This document shows positions 36,907 to 46,015 of a stretch of 64,000 bases of DNA, piece after piece. The number at the start of each line of letters is the position of its first letter. Within the stretch, counting starts at the first letter, position 1. Under the pieces are notes generated by a model, which saw only the letters and a list, made by a program, of their open reading frames with translations, had not been told where the DNA came from and made no database searches. The stretch is taken from assembly GCF_002743375.1 (NCBI RefSeq), contig NZ_PDZC01000003.1, forward strand, positions 310,001 to 374,000, read 5' to 3'. Source of the stretch: Sporosarcina sp. P34. Lineage in GTDB: Bacteria > Bacillota > Bacilli > Bacillales_A > Planococcaceae. The translations under genes and the position numbers were made by a program.

Positions 36907-38376
36907 ATGAAACTAAAACAATACAAAATTAGCCTCGTCATAAGTGCACTATTACTAGCCATCTCCGCCATTTTCGCCCAACAAGCTTACGCTGGCGACG
37001 GCTTCTTCTCAAACTTTAAAAAGTTTAGCAAACACACATATGCAGGACCGTTTGACATTTCAAAGCGTAATCGTAAAGAAGCGAAGGAAAAATTAGTAAA
37101 TGATTTTTTAGAGCTTGAACAAACTTTATCAGTACAACTAATCGTACAAGATCTTCAAATAGACATACCAGCAGATATAGTACATTTTGATCCAGATGCA
37201 ACACTAAACGTAGCAAAAAGTGGAGTAGATAATTCATTAATCGCGAATGTCTCTCGAGAAGGGCTTCGTACGGTGATGAAACAAAATTTCCATTCGCTTT
37301 CATTTAGTGAAGATGATGTGGAAAAAATAGCCGCACAACTAGAAGTTCAGCTACGAAGCGGTATTATGCCACAACAAGTATATATAGCGAATTTTATACC
37401 CGAGCTGTACGAGCAGAAACAAGTGATTGCTACTGCCGCATATGAAGTGGATGAGCTAGAAAAAGGTTTGCGTTTATTGATGGACGATTTGAATGGTTTA
37501 GATATTCAGCCGAATTCTACCTTTTCATTCCGTGAATTTTTGGATGGTAAAGTGTCTGCTAGTGCGACAGATGTACAGATGACTATTATGGCTTCTCTCC
37601 TATATAAATCCGCATTGCAGACGAATTGGGTAATAGATGAACGCAATATTTCTTCTGAATTACCTGCGGGCGTTGAACCAGGATTTGAAGCTGCGATCAA
37701 TCGTAAGCTCGATTTAGATTTCCAGTTCACGAATCCCAACCAAACCGTCTTTACGATTCGTACGGCTTGGACAGGCGCTCAATTGGAACTGTCGATTGAA
37801 GGTCTACCGTTTGTGCATCGTTACGATACCGAAGTGGAGAAAATCACAACGTATGATCCGAAAACGGTTATCCGTTATAGCGCTTTTGTAAATGCAGGTG
37901 CGATTGAAGTGGTGGATAAAGGCAAGAAAGGCATGGAAGTTGCGGTTATACGGAATATTCTATTGAATGGTTCATTGGAAGAAATAGAAGATGTGTCAAT
38001 TGATTTCTATGCGCCTAGACCGATTATTGAACGACATAGTTTAAAAAAGGTAGTAGAGAAAGTTCCTGAAAGTAATGTGGATAGTGCTTCTAGCAATACC
38101 GATGGAAACACATCAGGTAATGGCTCGACAGATAACCCGTCTACTTCATCTGATGGGAAAGGTTCGACTTCTTCAAATGGTGGCGGATCAGGTAGCGATG
38201 GAAGCTCAGGATCAGGCAATACGAGTTCTTCTTCAGGTAATGGAACGGGGAGCAGCGGATCGGGATCTGGTTCAAGTAACACAAATGTCCCGACTGGAAA
38301 AGGTGATGTGAACTATGATTACGATAAAGGTGGCAATCTTATAAAGGTCGACAAGAATGGGAATCCAATCGATTGA
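36907..38376 (+). CDS. Secreted VanW/G5-like protein of the pilus operon
   Basis: A 489-residue exported protein: a signal peptide (about 1-29, ending QQAYA), an N-terminal domain, then a VanW-like domain from about residue 190 (NSTFSFREFLDG and VQMTIMASLLYKSAL). A G5-type module follows (GAIEVVDKGKKGMEVAVIRN). Residues about 395-470 are a low-complexity Ser/Gly/Asn linker before a short acidic C-terminus. Its place between minor pilins and pilB suggests an envelope or pilus-tip function (inference). Confidence 0.78.
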   Translation: MKLKQYKISLVISALLLAISAIFAQQAYAGDGFFSNFKKFSKHTYAGPFDISKRNRKEAKEKLVNDFLELEQTLSVQLIVQDLQIDIPADIVHFDPDATLNVAKSGVDNSLIANVSREGLRTVMKQNFHSLSFSEDDVEKIAAQLEVQLRSGIMPQQVYIANFIPELYEQKQVIATAAYEVDELEKGLRLLMDDLNGLDIQPNSTFSFREFLDGKVSASATDVQMTIMASLLYKSALQTNWVIDERNISSELPAGVEPGFEAAINRKLDLDFQFTNPNQTVFTIRTAWTGAQLELSIEGLPFVHRYDTEVEKITTYDPKTVIRYSAFVNAGAIEVVDKGKKGMEVAVIRNILLNGSLEEIEDVSIDFYAPRPIIERHSLKKVVEKVPESNVDSASSNTDGNTSGNGSTDNPSTSSDGKGSTSSNGGGSGSDGSSGSGNTSSSSGNGTGSSGSGSGSSNTNVPTGKGDVNYDYDKGGNLIKVDKNGNPID

Positions 38377-38391
38377 TAGAGGGGGATTGAG

Positions 38392-40056
38392 ATGGCGACA
38401 ACTAGAAAGCGTCTTGGAGATTTATTGATAGAATCCGGCTTGCTGACGGACGAACAGTTAATGAGTACGTTGAAAGAAAAGACTCGCGATGAGCGACTAG
38501 GTGATGCGTTACTGCAACGTGGGTACATTACGGAGCAACAGTTGATCGAAGTGTTGGAGTTCCAGCTAGGCATTCCTCATGTCAACTTATTCCGTTATCC
38601 GTTTGATCCGAAGTTGTTTAATATTGTACCTAAAAGTTTAGCGCAGCAAAAAATGATCGTTCCGTTGAAAAAAGATGGAGATAAATTATTCGTCGCCATG
38701 GCGGACCCGATGGATTATAACACGATTGAGGATTTACGGTTGTCTACTGGTTTCCATATAGATACTGCCATCGCATCAAAAGACGATATTACACGAACGA
38801 TCACTAGATATTATGATGAATTATTTGATGACTTGCTGTTTGAAGAACCTGAAACAACTGCGAGTCAGACAGAGCAACAAGATGATATCGTAGATAATGA
38901 TTCTCCTGTTGTACGTTTAGTGAATCAGATTATTTCTAGTGCGGTTTCTATGAAGTCGAGTGATATTCATATTGATCCGCAAGAACACCAAGTCATTATC
39001 CGCTTCAGAATTGATGGGAAACTGCAGACTGAACGGGTCTTGCCGAAGCATATGCAGGCTATGCTTCTAGCCCGAATCAAAATCATGGGAAATTTGAACA
39101 TTACGGAATCACGCATGCCACAGGATGGGCGTATCAAAGTCATGATTGATTTCCGTCCAATCGACTTGCGGTTATCGACTTTACCGACAGTTTTTGGTGA
39201 AAAAGTCGTTATGCGTATTTTGGACTTGAGTAGTTCATTGAATGATATGACAAAGCTTGGTTTCGGTTCAACGAATCTAGAGCGTTTTCTTGGAGAAATT
39301 GAAAAGCCGAACGGTATTGTGTTGATTTCTGGACCCACTGGTTCGGGTAAATCATCCACGTTATATGCAGCGTTGAATCGGTTGAATAGCGAAGAGGTAA
39401 ATATTATTACGATTGAAGATCCCGTGGAGTATCAGTTGGAAGGAATTAATCAGATTCAAGTAAATACGAATGTCGGATTAACGTTTGCAGCAGGGTTACG
39501 TTCTATATTGCGTCAAGATCCAGATGTGGTCATGGTAGGAGAAATTCGGGATAAAGAGACGGTAGAAATTGCGATACGTGCTTCATTGACAGGACATTTA
39601 GTTTTGAGCACGATCCACACGAATGATTCAGTTGCATCTATATCACGGCTACTTGATATGGGTGTGGAGCCATTCCTTTTGACTACCTCTCTTAATGCCA
39701 TTGTAGCTCAACGATTGATCCGTCGTGTATGCCGAGACTGCGGTACTACACAGCTAGCTACTGATCGTGAAAAAGAAATTTTCGCTAGACGTGGGAAAAC
39801 GATTGAAACAATTCATCGAGGTGCGGGTTGCTCGGCATGTAATATGACAGGATACCGTGGAAGGATTGCGATTCATGAAGTATTAATCATCAATGCTGAA
39901 ATGCGTAATGCGATCAATAATAGCGCATCGCCTACTGTATTCCGCGAAATCGCAGAGAGAAGTGGAACGATATTTCTGATAGATGATGGTTTGGAAAAAG
40001 TGAAACAAGGCATTACAACTACTGAAGAAGTGTTGAGGGTGGCCTTGATAGATTAG
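38392..40056 (+). CDS. pilB: Type IV pilus extension ATPase
   Basis: A 554-residue GspE/PilB ATPase that powers pilin polymerisation. It has an MshEN-type N-terminal domain (RLGDLLIESGLLTDEQL), Walker A GPTGSGKS at 314-321, an Asp box (NIITIEDPVEYQ), Walker B (DVVMVGEIRD) and a His box. The tetracysteine zinc motif CRDCG...GAGCSAC, present in PilB but not in PilT, is near residue 450. It starts 15 bases after the VanW-like gene. Confidence 0.96.
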   Translation: MATTRKRLGDLLIESGLLTDEQLMSTLKEKTRDERLGDALLQRGYITEQQLIEVLEFQLGIPHVNLFRYPFDPKLFNIVPKSLAQQKMIVPLKKDGDKLFVAMADPMDYNTIEDLRLSTGFHIDTAIASKDDITRTITRYYDELFDDLLFEEPETTASQTEQQDDIVDNDSPVVRLVNQIISSAVSMKSSDIHIDPQEHQVIIRFRIDGKLQTERVLPKHMQAMLLARIKIMGNLNITESRMPQDGRIKVMIDFRPIDLRLSTLPTVFGEKVVMRILDLSSSLNDMTKLGFGSTNLERFLGEIEKPNGIVLISGPTGSGKSSTLYAALNRLNSEEVNIITIEDPVEYQLEGINQIQVNTNVGLTFAAGLRSILRQDPDVVMVGEIRDKETVEIAIRASLTGHLVLSTIHTNDSVASISRLLDMGVEPFLLTTSLNAIVAQRLIRRVCRDCGTTQLATDREKEIFARRGKTIETIHRGAGCSACNMTGYRGRIAIHEVLIINAEMRNAINNSASPTVFREIAERSGTIFLIDDGLEKVKQGITTTEEVLRVALID

Positions 40057-40067
40057 GAGTGTTTGCG

Positions 40068-41105
40068 GTGACTGAAAGAATTGATCAATTATTAACTGAA
40101 GCCTTTACTATCAAAGCGTCTGATATTCATTTAACTGTTGGCGTGCCTCCAGTTTTCCGAGTGCATGGTGATTTAAAACGATTTGGTGAAACCGTTATGA
40201 CGGAAGAAGACACAAAAGAAATTGCGTATCAAACGATTCCAGAAAAAATGATTCCTGCATTTAAAGAAGCTGGACAGATTGACTATTCTTATGAAATCGC
40301 TGGCGTTTCTCGTTTCCGTGTCAACGCATTCCAACAACGCGGTGCGATATCGTTAGCATTTCGGACGATTCCTACAAAGATTCCTACAATCGATGAGTTG
40401 AATATGCCAGGAACGTTAAAGAGTTTATCTGACACTGCACAAGGATTAATTTTAGTTACAGGGCCCACTGGTTCAGGTAAGTCCACAACACTTGCGGCAA
40501 TGATTCGTTATATGAATGAAACGATGCGAAAGCATATTATTACGTTAGAAGATCCAATTGAGTATATGCATGAGCACGGCTCTTCTATTATCGATCAACG
40601 GGAAGTCGGTTTTGATACAGTATCGTTTGCGGACGGCTTACGTGCTGCGTTGCGTCAAGACCCCGATGTGATATTAGTAGGTGAGATGCGTGACTTGGAG
40701 ACGATTTCTACGGCTATCACTGCTGCGGAAACCGGTCACTTAGTTCTGGCAACTTTACACACATGGAGTGCCGCTTCGACAATCGATAGAATTATAGACG
40801 TATTTCCTCATGGGCAACAGGCACAAATTCGCGTGCAGTTGGCAGGTGTTTTGAAAGCAGTCGTTTCTCAGCGTTTATTCCAGACGATGGATAAGCAAGG
40901 AAGACGTGCGGCGACAGAGATTATGATTAATAATCCTGCTGTGTCGAACTTGATACGATCTGAGAAAATTCACCAGATCCCGAACGTCATTCAGACAAGC
41001 CGTGCACTTGGAATGCATATGATGGATCACTCAGTGAAGAATTTGATGGAACAGAGAATCATTTCGTATGAAGCGGCATTACCGTTTTTGCAAGGGGATG
41101 AGTAA
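40068..41105 (+). CDS. pilT: Type IV pilus retraction ATPase
   Basis: A 345-residue PilT: N-terminal PAS-like domain (IKASDIHLTVGVPP), Walker A GPTGSGKS at 132-139, HIITLEDPIEYMHEH and Walker B DVILVGEMRDLETI. It retains the PilT C-terminal AIRNLIRE-like helix region as NPAVSNLIRSEKIHQIPNV. Its presence implies retractile pili able to support twitching or DNA uptake. The GTG at 40068 follows TAGGAG. Confidence 0.95.
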   Translation: MTERIDQLLTEAFTIKASDIHLTVGVPPVFRVHGDLKRFGETVMTEEDTKEIAYQTIPEKMIPAFKEAGQIDYSYEIAGVSRFRVNAFQQRGAISLAFRTIPTKIPTIDELNMPGTLKSLSDTAQGLILVTGPTGSGKSTTLAAMIRYMNETMRKHIITLEDPIEYMHEHGSSIIDQREVGFDTVSFADGLRAALRQDPDVILVGEMRDLETISTAITAAETGHLVLATLHTWSAASTIDRIIDVFPHGQQAQIRVQLAGVLKAVVSQRLFQTMDKQGRRAATEIMINNPAVSNLIRSEKIHQIPNVIQTSRALGMHMMDHSVKNLMEQRIISYEAALPFLQGDE

Positions 41106-41107
41106 GA

Positions 41108-42319
41108 GTGGCTCGTTTTACATATGAAGGGCGAGATGCAAAAGCGATTCGCCGTGGTACGGTGACCGCTACGAATAAGCGAGATGCAGCGATTAAGCTT
41201 AAAGATCAAGGGATTCGTGTGGTCAGTCTTGTCGAGCAGAAAGAAACGATGCTGACGAAAGATATTACGATTGGTAGTCCGGTTAAGCGGGATCAATTGA
41301 TTATGTTCTTACGACAGTTTTCTACTCTTCTTCAAGCAGGGGTTACGATTGTGGATGCGGTGAGAATTCTATCTATGCAAGTGGAGCAGGCGGCATTTCG
41401 AAAGATCTTGACCGCGGTTCAGGAAGATTTACGCACTGGCACAGCGTTATCTATAGCATTCGGAAAACATCCTAAAGTTTTTGAGCCGTTGATTTTAAAC
41501 ATGGTGGCGGCAGGAGAAGTTTCTGGTACGGTGGATGAATCATTGGATCAATTAGCGGAGCATTTCGAGAAGGCGTACCGTACAAGACAAAAAGTCACAT
41601 CGGCGATGGCCTATCCAGTAGTAGTAGGCATTATAGCAATCGCCGTAGTTATTTTTCTTCTATGGTTCGTCGTACCAATGTTCGTGGATATGTTTGACAG
41701 CATAGGTGGACAATTACCTTGGCTAACTCGAGCGGTTATGGCAGCGAGTGAATGGATTGCCAACTACTGGTACTTGTTGATTCTTATAATTTCAATTCTA
41801 GTCGTTGGATATATCTTGTTCAGAAGCAACCCAAAAGGGAAATACATTCTGGATACCATCTTGTTGAAATTACCTATATTCGGTAGCATTGCGCAAAAAT
41901 CTTCCCTCGCAATGATGACGCGCACATTAAGTTCTATGTTTTCGAGCTCTGTACCAATTTTACAGGCACTGTCTATGACAGAAAGAGTGGTAGGGAATGA
42001 AGTCATTTCAAAAGTGATTGGTGAGTCTAGGGTATCAATGGAACGAGGTGGATCTTTGACGGAACCTATGTTAAATCACTGGGCATTCCCACCATTAATT
42101 CCTCATATGATTGCCATTGGAGAAGAGACTGGGTCTTTAGACACCATGTTAGCTAAAGTTGCGGATTTTTATGAGAAAGAAGTAGAGGCAGCTACAGACC
42201 GCTTAAAAGCTTTGATAGAGCCTTTAATGATTGTTTTTTTAGCTGCAGTAGTTGGGACTATAGTCTTGGCAATCATGTTACCGATGTTTAGCATGTTTGA
42301 GCAGATAGATAATTTGTAA
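41108..42319 (+). CDS. pilC: Type IV pilus inner-membrane platform protein
   Basis: A 403-residue PilC/GspF protein with two T2SSF domains (FLRQFSTLLQAGVTIVDAVRI and MTRTLSSMFSSSVPILQAL) and three main transmembrane helices, the last at the C-terminus (VFLAAVVGTIVLAIMLPMF). It anchors the ATPases at the membrane. It starts with GTG two bases after pilT. The operon's own hairpin is lacking, so read-through into the pilin genes is possible. Confidence 0.94.
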   Translation: MARFTYEGRDAKAIRRGTVTATNKRDAAIKLKDQGIRVVSLVEQKETMLTKDITIGSPVKRDQLIMFLRQFSTLLQAGVTIVDAVRILSMQVEQAAFRKILTAVQEDLRTGTALSIAFGKHPKVFEPLILNMVAAGEVSGTVDESLDQLAEHFEKAYRTRQKVTSAMAYPVVVGIIAIAVVIFLLWFVVPMFVDMFDSIGGQLPWLTRAVMAASEWIANYWYLLILIISILVVGYILFRSNPKGKYILDTILLKLPIFGSIAQKSSLAMMTRTLSSMFSSSVPILQALSMTERVVGNEVISKVIGESRVSMERGGSLTEPMLNHWAFPPLIPHMIAIGEETGSLDTMLAKVADFYEKEVEAATDRLKALIEPLMIVFLAAVVGTIVLAIMLPMFSMFEQIDNL

Positions 42320-42365
42320 TGGAAATAACAAAAGTTATTAATAATTTTAAGTTTTTTTCAATTAA

Positions 42366-42404
42366 ACTAGTGTTAATTTACTAGTGTCTTTGGTATACTA
42401 TACT
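42366..42404 (+). promoter_or_regulatory. Major pilin promoter with direct repeat
   Basis: TTTACT (42377-42382) and TATACT (42399-42404), 16-bp spacer; a second TATACT overlaps at 42394-42399. ACTAGTGT occurs twice 14 bp apart (42366, 42380), overlapping the -35, a possible regulator site. Confidence 0.6.
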
Positions 42405-42437
42405 CATAGAGTACGATAAACAAAAGGAGGAAATTAT

Positions 42438-42908
42438 ATGAAAAAGTTTATGCAGAAGAAATTGAATGACAAGGGACTAACACTTGTCGAGCTATTGGCG
42501 GTTATTGTTATTTTGGGTATTATTGCTGCGATTGCAGTGCCGGCTATTGGGAATATTATTGAAAACACGAAGTATAATGCGGTGAAGTCGGATGCGTTGA
42601 ATGCTTTGAGTGCAGGAAACCTATACTATGCTGAACAACCGAAAGAAACAAAAGTTACAATTGAACAGCTTGTTGAGCGCGGTTATCTTGATAATAAGGG
42701 CAAATTACTAGATACAGTAAGTGTTGATAAAGCTGTAGAAAAAAACAAATTATCAATTAGCGGTAACTCAGAAGAATATGCTGGTGTAAAAAAAGTGATA
42801 TTTACAGCAGCTACTGTTGAATCAATTAATGCAGACACTCTAAAAGGTAGTGCAGAAGGCGATAAAACAATTACTGCAACACCGGCAGCAACACCACCAA
42901 CACAATAA
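42438..42908 (+). CDS. Type IV pilin (probable major pilin)
   Basis: A 156-residue prepilin: NDKG then LTLVELLAVIVILGIIAAI, with the expected Glu5. It has a short C-terminal domain without cysteines and an Ala/Thr/Pro tail (TPAATPPTQ). An AAAGGAGGAAAT ribosome site and strong promoter suggest high expression. The gene after it encodes a close paralogue with two cysteines, so which forms the main fibre is not certain. Confidence 0.88.
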   Translation: MKKFMQKKLNDKGLTLVELLAVIVILGIIAAIAVPAIGNIIENTKYNAVKSDALNALSAGNLYYAEQPKETKVTIEQLVERGYLDNKGKLLDTVSVDKAVEKNKLSISGNSEEYAGVKKVIFTAATVESINADTLKGSAEGDKTITATPAATPPTQ

Positions 42909-42927
42909 TAATGCGTAGTTATCAGGC

Positions 42928-42975
42928 TAAAGGCGAAAGGCGATTACTATAATCGCCTTTCGCCTTTAATTTATA
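42928..42975 (+). terminator. Strong hairpin between the two pilin genes
   Basis: A 17-bp perfect stem (42928-42944 with 42952-42968, arms reading TAAAGGCGAAAGGCGAT and reverse). Only a weak T tail follows, so it may attenuate or stabilise mRNA rather than terminate fully. Confidence 0.65.
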
Positions 42976-43002
42976 ATTATATCAGGGGGACTGATAAGTG
43001 AT

Positions 43003-43443
43003 ATGAAGTTTTTAAAATCCCAAAGAGGACTTACGCTAGTCGAACTTCTTGCTGTAATTGTCATTTTCGGAATTATCGCAGCAATCGCAGTACCCGCAAT
43101 CGGTAAGATAGTCCAAAACAGTCACAATAAAGCCGTAAAAAGTGAAGCAATCATAGCTTTAAATGCAGCACAATTATATTTTCTTGAAAATAATATTCAA
43201 TATGCATGGGAGACAGCATCTATTCCTAACTTGGTTAAGGAAGGTTATATGGAAGACGGCGGATATTTAAATAGTTCCTCGTTCGTCACTAATGTAACAC
43301 CTGCTAGAATTTGCGCCTCCGCGATGGGAAAAAGTAAAGTAGTTTTTTACGATGCGACAGCAGAGCAAATTGTGAATTCAGGAAACGAACTTAATGTAGG
43401 AAACAAAACATGTGGTGAAAACAATCAGACTTTGCCTTCTTAA
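43003..43443 (+). CDS. Type IV pilin paralogue with two cysteines
   Basis: A 146-residue prepilin: SQRG then LTLVELLAVIVIFGIIAAI, nearly the same helix as the preceding pilin. The C-terminal domain carries two cysteines (ARICASAM and NKTCGEN) that could form the D-region disulfide typical of type IVa pilins. It ends before a good terminator. The ribosome site CAGGGGGA is rather far upstream (about 14 bases). Confidence 0.86.
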   Translation: MKFLKSQRGLTLVELLAVIVIFGIIAAIAVPAIGKIVQNSHNKAVKSEAIIALNAAQLYFLENNIQYAWETASIPNLVKEGYMEDGGYLNSSSFVTNVTPARICASAMGKSKVVFYDATAEQIVNSGNELNVGNKTCGENNQTLPS

Positions 43444-43450
43444 CTCCTTT

Positions 43451-43492
43451 GTGTTCTGTCTCTTGTTTAGCAAGAGATCAGAACACTTTTTG
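43451..43492 (+). terminator. Terminator after the pilin pair
   Basis: GTGTTCTG/CAGAACAC with an inner CTCTTG/CAAGAG, followed by TTTTT. Confidence 0.88.
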
Positions 43493-43635
43493 CTTAGAAT
43501 CTTTATTGTTCATCTGCTTTTCTTTCCTTGGCAATCTTCCTTTCTTCCAACACATTTGCTATACTAACCATAACTAGTTCACTAGGAAATAATCACCAAA
43601 CACCCCGCGTTTGCTCATCTGGAAGGAGTTCATTT

Positions 43636-44628
43636 ATGTCGATTTTATCTAATTTAAAACGCCCACTTTCCAAACTTTCTATGTCTACATTCAGCCGTAA
43701 AAAGCGTGTGCATTCGTTAACGCTCGACGATGATGCAATTCGTTACGTGCGTATAAAGTCCTTGAATCCGATCGTTCTAGATACAGCGAAAGAGATATTG
43801 TTACCGGAACATGTCATCACGGACGGCCGAATCGCCAATGAGGACATGTTACTGGAAGTTCTGACGGAAGTTGTGAAAGATTGGAGTCTTGCGAATCGTG
43901 ATGTGGCGTTTTTAGCGCCTGATACATATGTCATTATCCGTCGTGTGCCGTATCCTGAAACGGTGGATCTTGAGGATTTGAAAAGTCATTTCTTTATCGA
44001 GATTGGATCGACGATTTATTTACCGTTTGATGATCCGGTGTTTGATGTCGTTCCGTATACAGCCAATAAATCGCAGAATGAAGCGATTTTGATTGCGTCT
44101 AAAGAAAGTATTATGCAGACCTATGAGGAAGTGCTAAAGTCCGTAAAAGTGGAGCCTGTTGTGGCGGATATTGCACCGCTTTCTCTGTATCGCCTGGCAC
44201 ATCATGTGCACCAATTTGAGGGGTCGGAACATATTCTCCTTGCTGATTTGCGGGGTCGTAGCCTGACTGTGTCTATTTTCTATTCTCATTATCCTTTGTT
44301 CATTCGCTCGATGGAACTGGAAGTACCGCTTAGCATGGCAACAGGCGAAGAGCTAGAGCAACAAGTTGAGCCGGATACGATCGTCATGGAACTCGAGAAG
44401 CTAGCGAACTTCTATCGCTTTAATTTGGCGGAAAATGATTCCACTATTACCCATCTCGTGTGGAATGGTACATATACACAACAAGAAGAATTATTGCAGA
44501 TGGTACGAGAACGTTTAACGATCGAAGCACTTCCCTTAGTGAAAGAGCCGATTAGTTGTGTGGATGGAACCGAAATTACTGCGGATTTCCACCGAGTTAT
44601 TGGTCTCGCGTTGAAGGAAGAGGTGTAA
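43636..44628 (+). CDS. pilM: Type IV pilus assembly protein PilM
   Basis: A 330-residue actin/FtsA-like cytoplasmic protein. It has LTLDDDAIRYVRIKSL (phosphate-1-like start), VAFLAPDTYVIIRRVPYP, and ILLADLRGRSLTVSIFY as the phosphate-2 strand. PilM binds the PilN N-terminus and helps align the platform. The ATG at 43636 follows GGAAGGAG. An extended -10 (TGCTATACT, 43557-43565) lies upstream, so pilMNO and the peptidase form their own operon. Confidence 0.87.
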   Translation: MSILSNLKRPLSKLSMSTFSRKKRVHSLTLDDDAIRYVRIKSLNPIVLDTAKEILLPEHVITDGRIANEDMLLEVLTEVVKDWSLANRDVAFLAPDTYVIIRRVPYPETVDLEDLKSHFFIEIGSTIYLPFDDPVFDVVPYTANKSQNEAILIASKESIMQTYEEVLKSVKVEPVVADIAPLSLYRLAHHVHQFEGSEHILLADLRGRSLTVSIFYSHYPLFIRSMELEVPLSMATGEELEQQVEPDTIVMELEKLANFYRFNLAENDSTITHLVWNGTYTQQEELLQMVRERLTIEALPLVKEPISCVDGTEITADFHRVIGLALKEEV

Positions 44629-44629
44629 T

Positions 44630-45325
44630 ATGTTAGTCGATATAAATCTGCTGCCGGAAAAGATCCGTGAGAAGGCTACTTTTCTTTGGATAGCAATTGC
44701 GATTCTTTTCGTCGCTTTCCTTAGTTGGGTTGTGCTGTATTTCATTGCACAAAAATATGATGATGAAGCGGGGAAGTTGCAACAATCCACGTATGAAATA
44801 CAGAAACAACAAGAAGGCATAACGTCGCAAATGCGTTTGTCTGCATTCGGTCAGGAAAAAGAACAATTAGCAGCGACGGTCGAGTTCCTGAAAGGGTATC
44901 AATATAAAACACAACCTCTTATAGAAGATCTTTCAAAAGCCTTGCCAGATCGAGGATTTTTCCAAGAGCTAACGTTCACTGCCCCTAATGAAGTGACATT
45001 GAAAGTACAGTTTGATGACTTGATGGAGCCAGCGCTGTATCTAACCCGAGTGAAAGCTTCGTCGTTAGTGATCGACGCGACGTTCGAAGGAATTGAAACG
45101 GAAAAACTGGATATCGATGAGCGGAAGAATGTCTTGCCTAGATATTTTGCAACCTATTTTATTCAGTTTGTTGATGACCGTGCATTGCCAGGTGCAGATG
45201 CAGACGTGGATCCTGATGTGATTCAAGAACCGCAAGAAGAAACATCGGATCAACCACAGGAACCTGCCCCTGAACAACAACCTCCTGTAGATGCGAATAC
45301 GGAAGGAGGCGATACGGTTGAATAA
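44630..45325 (+). CDS. pilN: Type IV pilus assembly protein PilN
   Basis: A 231-residue bitopic protein. The N-terminal cytoplasmic motif VDINLLPEKIRE is the PilM-binding signature INLLP. A transmembrane helix (about 18-39), a coiled coil and a Pro/Gln/Glu-rich C-terminus (about 190-231) follow. It starts one base after pilM and overlaps pilO by eight bases. Confidence 0.9.
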   Translation: MLVDINLLPEKIREKATFLWIAIAILFVAFLSWVVLYFIAQKYDDEAGKLQQSTYEIQKQQEGITSQMRLSAFGQEKEQLAATVEFLKGYQYKTQPLIEDLSKALPDRGFFQELTFTAPNEVTLKVQFDDLMEPALYLTRVKASSLVIDATFEGIETEKLDIDERKNVLPRYFATYFIQFVDDRALPGADADVDPDVIQEPQEETSDQPQEPAPEQQPPVDANTEGGDTVE

Positions 45326-46004
45326 ATATTTGTCTAAACGTCAGATGGAGATTGGTTTGGTCGTATTGGCGTCAATTTTCCTTATTGCACTTGTCTATTA
45401 CACGGTGACGAACGTCTACTTGCCAGCGAAAGAAACCAAGGATCAGACGGCGGCTCTGTTTGCTTCAGAACGTGATGTATTGTTTTCCTTACAAAAACAA
45501 TTAGCGAATCGAGATGTAAATGAAACTGTAACGTCCGCACCACTTCAAAAAGTTGTGCCTGTCATTCCGTTAGAAGATGCATTGCTGATTCGTCTGGAGA
45601 GCGCGGAAGTAAAGTCCGATAGTCGAATAGAAGAAATTAATTTCTCGAAAGAAGTATTCGACATAGAACTACTGCCGGAAAATGTACAAAATCTTGAAAC
45701 GGTTTTGATGGAAGTAACACTCGCTGCAGATACATATAAGCAAGTCGATACGTTCATTTACGAGATTGAAGAAATGATTCGAATAATAAATGTAGAGACG
45801 ATTCAATTCGAAGCGACTGCCGAGAAAACGGAAGAGGAATCGGATATCGGTGAAATGAAAGTTGTGATTTCATTCCATGCGTACTTCCGTCCGGATCTTG
45901 TCAATTTACAAAATGAGGCGCCGAAAGTAGATGCGCCGCCACCTGCCATGAAATTCGATCCGACGACGATCAATAAAATGACAGGTACTGAGAGAGCAGA
46001 GTAA
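45318..46004 (+). CDS. pilO: Type IV pilus assembly protein PilO-like
   Basis: A 228-residue bitopic protein with one N-terminal transmembrane helix (EIGLVVLASIFLIALVYY), a coiled-coil region and a ferredoxin-like C-terminal domain. PilO sequences are poorly conserved; order and topology support the call. The TTG at 45318 follows GGAAGGAGG; an earlier in-frame ATG lacks a ribosome site. Confidence 0.82.
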   Translation: MNKYLSKRQMEIGLVVLASIFLIALVYYTVTNVYLPAKETKDQTAALFASERDVLFSLQKQLANRDVNETVTSAPLQKVVPVIPLEDALLIRLESAEVKSDSRIEEINFSKEVFDIELLPENVQNLETVLMEVTLAADTYKQVDTFIYEIEEMIRIINVETIQFEATAEKTEEESDIGEMKVVISFHAYFRPDLVNLQNEAPKVDAPPPAMKFDPTTINKMTGTERAE

Positions 46005-46015
46005 GGAGGCAATCC

